A stretch of DNA of 7,238 nucleotides from Sphingomonadales bacterium (GTDB lineage: Bacteria > Pseudomonadota > Alphaproteobacteria > Sphingomonadales > Sphingomonadaceae): the NCBI GenBank assembly GCA_018067055.1, contig JAGPVK010000366.1, positions 1-7,238 of the forward strand, in the 5' to 3' direction. A program made the translations under genes and the position numbers. Below the pieces are notes generated by a model. It was not told the DNA's origin. It made no database searches and was given only the letters and a program-made list of their open reading frames with translations. The stretch's first letter is position 1. Every line of letters starts with the position of its first letter. Positions 1 through 7,238 of this stretch are shown in pieces.

Positions 1-10
1 CGTGTCGATC

Positions 11-35
11 GCCTGATCCGGGTCTGGGGATCGGC
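11..35. other. Bulged stem-loop of unknown role
   Basis: GATCC at 15-19 pairs with GGATC at 28-32, and GCC at 11-13 pairs with GGC at 33-35. T14 is bulged and the loop is 8 nt. No T-run follows on either strand, so it does not qualify as an intrinsic terminator. Its place upstream of the rpoB promoter would suit the tail of an rplL transcript, but that is inference. Confidence 0.35.
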
Positions 36-45
36 ACGGTGGCAA

Positions 46-85
46 AACCGGTCAAAAGCAGAGCGGGACTGACAACCGGCAGAGC
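46..85. repeat. Imperfect direct repeat upstream of the promoter
   Basis: AACCGG at 46-51 and GCAGAGC at 58-64, separated by TCAAAA, recur as AACCGG at 74-79 fused to GCAGAGC at 79-85. The second copy lacks the 6-base TCAAAA and shares one G between the two motifs. The pair ends 17 bases before the -35 element. It could be a small duplication relic or a protein-binding site; the sequence alone cannot decide. Confidence 0.4.
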
Positions 86-102
86 ATTGTTCAACGCGCC
101 CT

Positions 103-131
103 CTTGACCAAAAGCCCGCATCTCCCTATAT
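103..131 (+). promoter_or_regulatory. Predicted RpoD (sigma-70) promoter driving rpoBC
   Basis: The -35 element CTTGAC lies at 103-108 and the -10 element CTATAT at 126-131, separated by exactly 17 bases. This matches the alphaproteobacterial housekeeping consensus CTTGAC-N17-CTATAT at all twelve positions. Transcription should start around 137-139, giving an rpoB leader of about 190 nt. The bases after the -10 (132-136, CCCGC) are all G/C. In known stringent promoters such a discriminator goes with repression by ppGpp/DksA, so growth-rate control of rpoBC is a reasonable inference. Transcription start is not shown by sequence alone. Confidence 0.72.
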
Positions 132-291
132 CCCGCACTCACCACAGATTTCGAGACAGGGCGTGCAGTCGCGCGGCGCGCCAGAAGAAATGAAATTTGC
201 ACGGTTTTCAGGACGCTAAGAAGCTGCAGTTTCCCCCTTTGGGAGACATGCGGCTTTTGTTGTCTTGAAGCGCCTCCATAAATTGATTTTC

Positions 292-307
292 CGCCGGTTT
301 TCCGGCG
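292..307 (+). other. Leader hairpin next to the rpoB ribosome binding site
   Basis: CGCCGG (292-297) and CCGGCG (302-307) form a perfect 6-bp all-G/C stem closed by a TTTT loop (298-301). The stem ends 5 bases before the ribosome binding site at 313-319. No T-run follows, so it is not a terminator. It might keep the ribosome binding site single-stranded, stabilise the 5' end of the message, or bind a regulator; none of these is shown. It also places the ATG at 308 directly on the stem edge, which argues against that ATG as a start. Confidence 0.5.
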
Positions 308-312
308 ATGGC

Positions 313-319
313 GAGAAGG
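313..319 (+). promoter_or_regulatory. rpoB ribosome binding site
   Basis: GAGAAGG at 313-319 sits 9 bases before the ATG at 329, a good spacing. The in-frame ATG at 308 has only the hairpin arm CCGGCG before it and no purine-rich site, so this ribosome binding site decides the start in favour of 329 and removes seven extra residues (MARRQNY). Confidence 0.75.
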
Positions 320-328
320 CAAAATTAT

Positions 329-3300
329 ATGGCTACCCAAGCAGCTTCGGTCAAAACGACGGCTCCGACCCCCACCCGCAAGAAACGCATTCGCAAGATC
401 TTCGGCGACATTCACGAAGTCATCGAGATGCCGAATCTCATCGAGGTTCAGCGCGAATCATATGAACAGTTTCTGCGTTCTGATCCTTCGATCGGATATG
501 TGTCCGGCCTCGAAAAGACGCTGCGCAGCGTTTTCCCGATCCGCGATTTTGCCGGCACCGCCGAAATGGATTTCGTCAACTATCAGCTCGAAGATCCCAA
601 ATATAATGTCGAGGAATGCCGTCAGCGGGGCATCACCTATGCCGCGCCGATGAAGGTCACTCTCCGCCTGATCGTGTTCGAGGTCGACCCTGAAACGGAA
701 GCCCGCTCGGTTCTCGATATCAAGGAACAAGATGTTTATATGGGTGACATGCCTTTGATGACCAAGAACGGTACGTTCGTCATCAACGGTACAGAGCGCG
801 TTATCGTCAGCCAGATGCACCGTTCGCCCGGCGTGCTGTTTGACCATGACCGTGGCAAGACCCACTCTTCCGGAAAATTCCTCTTCGCCGCCCGCGTTAT
901 TCCTTACCGCGGTTCGTGGCTCGACTTTGAATTTGACGCGAAAGACATCGTCAATGTCCGCATCGATCGCAAGCGCAAGCTGCCGGTGACCGCATTGCTG
1001 CGTTCGCTCGGTGACGCGATCCTCGAGGTCAAGGAAAAGAAGCCTGACTTCAAGGTTGGCGAAATGGTCCGCGTTGGCGGCATGAAACAGCCAGCCGAAA
1101 TTCTTGAAGTCGAAGGCAGCCTGATCACGATCCGCGAACCGATGGGCGCGATCGAATTCAACGGCGGCAAAATCGAAGACGAAGGCCGCACCAAGAGCGC
1201 CGAAATCGTCAAGATCGTCAAGCAGGGCTATTCGGAAGAAGATATCCTCAACCTGTTCTATGCCCGCATCGTCTACAAGCGTGCGAAAGACGGCTGGACC
1301 ATTCCATTCGTCGCTGAGCAATGGCGCGGCATCAAGCCGACCTTTGACATCGTCGACGCGCAGAGCGGCGAAGTCGTCTTTGAAGCAGCCACCAAGATCA
1401 CGCCACGGGCAGCGAAAAAGGCTGAATCCGATGGCATGAAGAACATCGTCATTCCGACCGAGGAAATTTTCGGCCGCTACAGCGCCTTCGACCTGATCAA
1501 CGAGAAAACCGGCGAGATTTATATCGAAGCCGGTGACGAAGTGACCGCAGAAAATCTCGAAAAGATCGACAATGCCGGTATCGATGCGCTCGAATTGCTC
1601 GATATCGATCATGTCACTACCGGACCGTGGATCCGCAACACGCTAAAAGCCGACAAGGCTGAAGACCGTGATGGCGCCCTGTCCGATATCTACCGCGTCA
1701 TGCGCCCCGGCGAACCGCCAACGCGCGAAACCGCCGAAGCCCTGTTCGAAGGCCTGTTCTTCGATCCTGAGCGCTATGACCTCTCCGCCGTTGGTCGTGT
1801 CAAACTCAACATGCGTCTCGAACTGGATGCACCGGCTGATTACACGATCCTGCGCAAGGAAGATATTCTCGCCGTGGTCAAGACCCTCGTCGATCTGAAA
1901 GACGGCAAAGGCGAAGTCGATGATATCGATAACCTTGGCAACCGCCGCGTCCGTTCCGTCGGCGAATTGCTGGAAAACCAGTATCGCGTCGGCCTGCTCC
2001 GCATGGAGCGCGCTGTCAAGGAACGCATGAGCAGCGTTGACGTGTCCACCGTGATGCCGAACGACCTGATCAATGCGAAGCCTGCCGTCGCAACGGTTCG
2101 CGAATTCTTTGGCTCCTCGCAGCTGTCCCAGTTCATGGATCAGACCAATCCGCTTTCGGAAGTCACCCATAAACGCCGTGTGTCAGCGTTGGGCCCCGGT
2201 GGTCTAACCCGTGAACGCGCCGGCTTTGAAGTCCGCGACGTTCACCCAACCCATTATGGCCGAATCTGTCCGATTGAAACGCCGGAAGGCCCGAACATCG
2301 GTCTGATCAACTCGCTGGCCTCGTTCAGCCGCGTCAACCAATATGGCTTCATCGAAACGCCCTACCGGAAAGTCGTCGACAACAAGGTCACCGACGATGT
2401 TCTCTATCTTTCCGCTATGGAAGAGCAGAAGCATACGGTCGCACAGGCGAACGCCGAGCTGACCGAAGACGGCAGCTTTGTCGAGGAAATCGTTTCCTCG
2501 CGTCAGGCTGGTGAATTCCTGATGGCGCCGCGTGACATCATCACGCTGATGGACGTTAGTCCGAAACAGCTGGTGTCGGTTGCTGCCTCGCTGATTCCGT
2601 TCCTGGAAAATGATGACGCCAACCGCGCTCTCATGGGATCGAACATGCAACGTCAGGCTGTGCCGCTGGTGAAAGCCGAAGCACCGTTTGTCGGCACCGG
2701 CATGGAAGAAACCGTGGCCCGCGATTCTGGTGCTGCAATCGCTGCGCGTCGCGCCGGTATCGTCGATCAGGTGGACGCCACCCGTATCGTGATCCGCGCA
2801 TCGGGTGCGGTCGAAGCTGGCAAATCGGGCGTGGACATTTACACGCTGCAGAAATTCCAGCGCTCCAACCAGAACACCTGCATCAACCAGCGTCCGCTGG
2901 TGAAGGTCGGTGAAATTGTGCAGCAAGGCGACACGATTGCCGATGGTCCGTCCACCGATATGGGCGAGCTGGCGCTGGGCAAGAACAGCCTCGTCGCCTT
3001 CATGCCGTGGAATGGCTACAATTATGAGGATTCGATCCTCATCTCCGAGCGGATTGTGAAAGACGACGTCTTCACCTCGATCCACATCGAAGAATTTGAA
3101 GTCATGGCCCGCGACACCAAGCTTGGACCAGAAGACATCACCCGGGACATTCCTAATGTCGGCGAGGAAGCCCTGCGCAACCTCGACGAAGCGGGCATTG
3201 TCTACATTGGTGCGGAAATTGAGCCTGGCGATATTCTCGTCGGCAAGATCACGCCCAAGGGCGAATCGCCAATGACGCCGGAAGAAAAGCTTCTGCGCGC

Positions 3301-4723
3301 CATCTTTGGTGAGAAAGCTTCCGACGTCCGCGACACCTCGCTGCGTCTGCCTCCCGGTGTTGCCGGCACGGTGGTCGAGGTTCGCGTGTTCAACCGCCAC
3401 GGTATCGACAAGGACGAACGCGCACTGGCGATCGAACGCGAAGAAATCGGCCGCTTTACCAAGGATCGCGACGATGAACGCGCCATTCTCAACCGCGCAA
3501 CCTTCAACACACTGAAAGACATGCTGATCGGCCAGACCGCGACCTCCGCGCCAAAGCCGATGAAGAAGGGTGCGGAAATCACCGAGGAAAGCCTGTCCGA
3601 ACTGGAGCAGGTCGATTGGTGGAAGATTGCCGTCAAGGACGATCAGGTTCAGTCCGATTTCGAAGCGACCCGTCAACAATATGACGAAGCGATCAAGCTG
3701 ATCAACGAACGGTTCGAAGACCGTCGTGAAAAGCTTGAACGTGGCGACGAACTCGCACCGGGCGTCTTGAAGATGGTCAAAGTCTTTGTCGCGGTGAAGC
3801 GCAAGCTGCAACCAGGCGACAAAATGGCTGGCCGTCACGGCAACAAGGGGGTTATCTCCCGGATTCTGCCGCAGGAAGACATGCCGTTCCTCGAAGACGG
3901 TACGCCGGTTGACATCGTGCTCAACCCATTGGGTGTGCCTTCGCGAATGAACGTCGGACAGATTTTCGAAACCCACTTGGGCTGGGCCGCACGTGGTCTG
4001 GGTCAACAGGTTACCGAAGCTCTGGAAGAGTGGAAATTGGCTAACCCCGATCCACAGGCAGCACCACCACCGGATGCGGTCAAGGAACGGCTCAAGGTCA
4101 TCTACGGCGAGCAATATCATGAAGATATCGATAGCCGTGACACGGCCGAGATCGTCGAAATGGTTGGCCATCTGCGTCACGGTGTCCCGATGGGAACGCC
4201 GGTATTTGATGGTGCGCATGAAAGCGATATTTCCGACATGCTCGAACTGGCAGGTTTGGATCGCAGCGGTCAGGTCAATCTTTATGATGGCCGGACCGGT
4301 GACAAGTTCGACCGCAAGGTGACCGTGGGCTATATCTACATGCTCAAACTGCACCATCTGGTCGACGACAAGATCCATGCTCGCTCGATTGGCCCATACA
4401 GCCTGGTTACGCAGCAGCCTCTTGGCGGTAAAGCCCAGTTTGGCGGACAGCGTTTCGGGGAAATGGAAGTCTGGGCGCTGCAAGCTTACGGCGCGGCTTA
4501 CACCTTGCAGGAAATGCTGACGGTCAAGTCCGATGACGTGATCGGCCGGACCAAGGTTTACGAAGCGATCGTCAAGGGCGACGATACGTTCGAAGCCGGC
4601 GTGCCGGAAAGCTTCAATGTTCTGGTCAAGGAAATGCGGTCGCTCGGCCTCAACATCCAGCTCTCCAGCTTTGGGGACGATGATGATGAAGACGGCGACG
4701 GGATTGCGATAGCGGCGGAGTGA
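329..4723 (+). CDS. rpoB: DNA-directed RNA polymerase subunit beta
   Basis: RpoB is the second-largest subunit of RNA polymerase. With RpoC it forms the active-site cleft, and it binds DNA, nascent RNA, sigma and rifampicin. The 1464-residue product covers the whole family. Conserved family sequence starts at KKRIRK (residue 18), and [12 protein letters not shown] and [12 protein letters not shown] lie in the N-terminal protrusion/lobe part. The rifampicin region is residues 595-621 (E. coli 507-533), with D604, H614 and S619 equivalent to E. coli D516, H526 and S531 and all unchanged. E900-D901 match E. coli E813-D814. [12 protein letters not shown] carries K1165 and K1173, matching E. coli K1065 and K1073. 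The C-terminal [16 protein letters not shown] and [15 protein letters not shown] anchor the beta-beta' interface. E. coli RpoB has 1342 residues; most of the excess is an insert at 229-300, a short N-terminal extension and an acidic tail (DDDDEDGDG). The start at 329 rests on the ribosome binding site at 313-319. The first gene of the rpoB-rpoC unit. Confidence 0.98.
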   Translation: MATQAASVKTTAPTPTRKKRIRKIFGDIHEVIEMPNLIEVQRESYEQFLRSDPSIGYVSGLEKTLRSVFPIRDFAGTAEMDFVNYQLEDPKYNVEECRQRGITYAAPMKVTLRLIVFEVDPETEARSVLDIKEQDVYMGDMPLMTKNGTFVINGTERVIVSQMHRSPGVLFDHDRGKTHSSGKFLFAARVIPYRGSWLDFEFDAKDIVNVRIDRKRKLPVTALLRSLGDAILEVKEKKPDFKVGEMVRVGGMKQPAEILEVEGSLITIREPMGAIEFNGGKIEDEGRTKSAEIVKIVKQGYSEEDILNLFYARIVYKRAKDGWTIPFVAEQWRGIKPTFDIVDAQSGEVVFEAATKITPRAAKKAESDGMKNIVIPTEEIFGRYSAFDLINEKTGEIYIEAGDEVTAENLEKIDNAGIDALELLDIDHVTTGPWIRNTLKADKAEDRDGALSDIYRVMRPGEPPTRETAEALFEGLFFDPERYDLSAVGRVKLNMRLELDAPADYTILRKEDILAVVKTLVDLKDGKGEVDDIDNLGNRRVRSVGELLENQYRVGLLRMERAVKERMSSVDVSTVMPNDLINAKPAVATVREFFGSSQLSQFMDQTNPLSEVTHKRRVSALGPGGLTRERAGFEVRDVHPTHYGRICPIETPEGPNIGLINSLASFSRVNQYGFIETPYRKVVDNKVTDDVLYLSAMEEQKHTVAQANAELTEDGSFVEEIVSSRQAGEFLMAPRDIITLMDVSPKQLVSVAASLIPFLENDDANRALMGSNMQRQAVPLVKAEAPFVGTGMEETVARDSGAAIAARRAGIVDQVDATRIVIRASGAVEAGKSGVDIYTLQKFQRSNQNTCINQRPLVKVGEIVQQGDTIADGPSTDMGELALGKNSLVAFMPWNGYNYEDSILISERIVKDDVFTSIHIEEFEVMARDTKLGPEDITRDIPNVGEEALRNLDEAGIVYIGAEIEPGDILVGKITPKGESPMTPEEKLLRAIFGEKASDVRDTSLRLPPGVAGTVVEVRVFNRHGIDKDERALAIEREEIGRFTKDRDDERAILNRATFNTLKDMLIGQTATSAPKPMKKGAEITEESLSELEQVDWWKIAVKDDQVQSDFEATRQQYDEAIKLINERFEDRREKLERGDELAPGVLKMVKVFVAVKRKLQPGDKMAGRHGNKGVISRILPQEDMPFLEDGTPVDIVLNPLGVPSRMNVGQIFETHLGWAARGLGQQVTEALEEWKLANPDPQAAPPPDAVKERLKVIYGEQYHEDIDSRDTAEIVEMVGHLRHGVPMGTPVFDGAHESDISDMLELAGLDRSGQVNLYDGRTGDKFDRKVTVGYIYMLKLHHLVDDKIHARSIGPYSLVTQQPLGGKAQFGGQRFGEMEVWALQAYGAAYTLQEMLTVKSDDVIGRTKVYEAIVKGDDTFEAGVPESFNVLVKEMRSLGLNIQLSSFGDDDDEDGDGIAIAAE
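1013..1228 (+). other. 72-residue insert inside RpoB lobe region (residues 229-300)
   Basis: In remembered alphaproteobacterial and E. coli RpoB sequences the segment KLPVTxLLxxLG runs directly into xSEEILxxFY. Here LLRSLG (ending at residue 228) and [11 protein letters not shown] (starting at 301) are separated by 72 extra in-frame residues. The insert begins [10 protein letters not shown] and contains [30 protein letters not shown] and [11 protein letters not shown]. Alternating hydrophobic/charged strands with glycine turns suggest a small beta domain, perhaps SH3/KOW-like or a beta-beta' module. The reading frame and codon style stay normal across the junctions. By alignment it lies near the edge of the E. 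coli lineage insert betaSI1, on the lobe facing downstream DNA. The fold is inferred by eye. Confidence 0.7.
1205..1222 (+). repeat. 9-bp tandem repeat within the RpoB insert
   Basis: ATCGTCAAG occurs twice in tandem (1205-1213, 1214-1222) and encodes IVK-IVK at residues 293-298, close to the right end of the 72-residue insert. The repeat is codon-aligned, so gain or loss of one unit would keep the frame. It may be chance in a strand-forming segment. Confidence 0.6.
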
Positions 4724-4740
4724 AGCACTAGCTTCACGCC
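4717..4740 (+). other. Hairpin across the rpoB stop codon
   Basis: GTGAAGC (4720-4726) and GCTTCAC (4731-4737) form a perfect 7-bp stem with an ACTA loop. Beyond an A-G mismatch (4719/4738), GG 4717-4718 can pair with CC 4739-4740. The rpoB TGA (4721-4723) lies in the 5' arm. No T-run follows, so full intrinsic termination is unlikely, in keeping with rpoC needing to be co-transcribed. An mRNA-processing or stability role is possible but unproven. Confidence 0.5.
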
Positions 4741-4756
4741 ACGCAGCATTTCAAAT

Positions 4757-4773
4757 TTGGGGCGAAAGCCCAA
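4757..4773 (+). other. GAAA-tetraloop hairpin abutting the rpoC ribosome binding site
   Basis: GGGC (4760-4763) pairs with GCCC (4768-4771) around a GAAA loop (4764-4767), a GNRA-type tetraloop that is known to be unusually stable in RNA. With G4759 bulged, T4758-A4772 and T4757-A4773 extend the stem so it just touches the ribosome binding site at 4773-4778. It could affect ribosome access to rpoC. The stem is short, so the effect is uncertain. Confidence 0.42.
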
Positions 4774-4778
4774 GAGGA
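4773..4778 (+). promoter_or_regulatory. rpoC ribosome binding site
   Basis: AGAGGA at 4773-4778 sits 8 bases before the ATG at 4787 and supports that start. rpoC therefore has its own initiation site and does not rely only on ribosomes arriving from rpoB, whose stop is 63 bases upstream. Confidence 0.8.
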
Positions 4779-4783
4779 ATTAA

Positions 4784-7238
<2,455 letters not shown>

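Larger units (their letters stand above)
1..328. other. Non-coding region upstream of rpoB (promoter and mRNA leader)
   Basis: No convincing gene is present in these 328 bases. In most bacteria rplL sits directly upstream of rpoB, but no RplL C-terminus (expected ending like KVELK plus stop) is visible, so rplL, if present, ends before the window. The region contains a bulged stem-loop at 11-35, an imperfect direct repeat at 46-85, a consensus-quality promoter at 103-131, a predicted leader from about 137 to 328, a short GC palindrome (GGCGCGCC, 175-182), and a perfect hairpin at 292-307 next to the rpoB ribosome binding site. Short reading frames here (ATG at 190, TTG at 265) lack usable ribosome binding sites or run into rpoB out of frame. 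Confidence 0.8.

Noticed and set aside
11..35. Intrinsic terminator for an upstream rplL
   Set aside because: The stem is bulged and no T-run follows on either strand, so only a generic stem-loop is reported.
190..219. Nine-codon leader frame MKFARFSGR in the rpoB 5' leader
   Set aside because: The only purine-rich stretch (AGAAGA) is 1-2 bases from the ATG, too close to act as a ribosome binding site, and the peptide has no attenuator-like codon run.
308..328. Upstream in-frame ATG that would add MARRQNY to RpoB
   Set aside because: It directly follows a GC hairpin arm and has no purine-rich ribosome binding site, whereas the ATG at 329 has GAGAAGG at a 9-base spacing.
265..465. TTG-started 66-codon frame overlapping the rpoB start
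   Set aside because: It has no ribosome binding site, mostly overlaps conserved rpoB codons in another frame and has low-complexity composition.
2111..2191. Possible rifampicin-resistance change in RpoB
   Set aside because: The positions most often altered in resistance (E. coli D516, H526, S531) are wild-type D604, H614 and S619. The T606 difference from E. coli N518 is common in alphaproteobacterial RpoB.
2204..4483. 759-codon open frame on the minus strand opposite rpoB (also 458-1612 and 1643-2170 minus, and 5402-6196 minus opposite rpoC)
   Set aside because: All four are in exact codon register with rpoB or rpoC, so their stops can arise only where the sense gene uses TTA, CTA or TCA. 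These codons are rare here, and the frames end at just such codons (TCA at 458, CTA at 1643, 2204 and 5402). They are products of codon bias; the translations resemble no known family to me.

Overview
The window carries the two large catalytic subunit genes of bacterial RNA polymerase in their usual order. A complete rpoB (329-4723) is followed by the first 817 codons of rpoC (4787 to the right edge). Upstream lies a 328-base non-coding stretch that would be the end of the rplL-rpoB intergenic region in the usual gene order, although no rplL coding sequence is visible.

The proteins look alphaproteobacterial, most likely from the order Sphingomonadales (Sphingopyxis / Sphingorhabdus / Parasphingorhabdus-like). 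This is a judgement from remembered family sequences and moderate-to-high GC content, not from a search. Supporting signs are the alphaproteobacterial wording of RpoB (for example [11 protein letters not shown] and [14 protein letters not shown]), NST rather than IST at the start of the RpoC bridge helix, and a promoter that exactly matches the CTTGAC-N17-CTATAT housekeeping consensus described in alphaproteobacteria.

Layout. Bases 1-328 hold a stem-loop (11-35), an imperfect direct repeat (46-85), a strong predicted sigma-70/RpoD promoter (103-131) with a GC-rich discriminator, a leader of about 190 nt, and a perfect hairpin (292-307) just before the rpoB ribosome binding site (313-319). rpoB encodes 1464 residues. 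It is long for the family, mainly because of a 72-residue insert (residues 229-300) and an acidic C-terminal tail. The 63-base rpoB-rpoC gap has one hairpin across the rpoB stop codon and a second, GAAA-capped hairpin abutting the rpoC ribosome binding site. rpoC is open and uninterrupted to the window edge and keeps its zinc-ribbon cysteines, the NADFDGDQ magnesium-binding loop and the bridge helix.

The two genes form one transcription unit. Their products, with the alpha dimer and omega, make core RNA polymerase. The catalytic residues in this window are intact, and the rifampicin-binding region shows no change typical of resistance. I see no exotic or accessory system, mobile element, CRISPR array or RNA gene. 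The points worth a second look are the lineage-restricted-looking insert in RpoB and the RNA-level structures around the two start sites.
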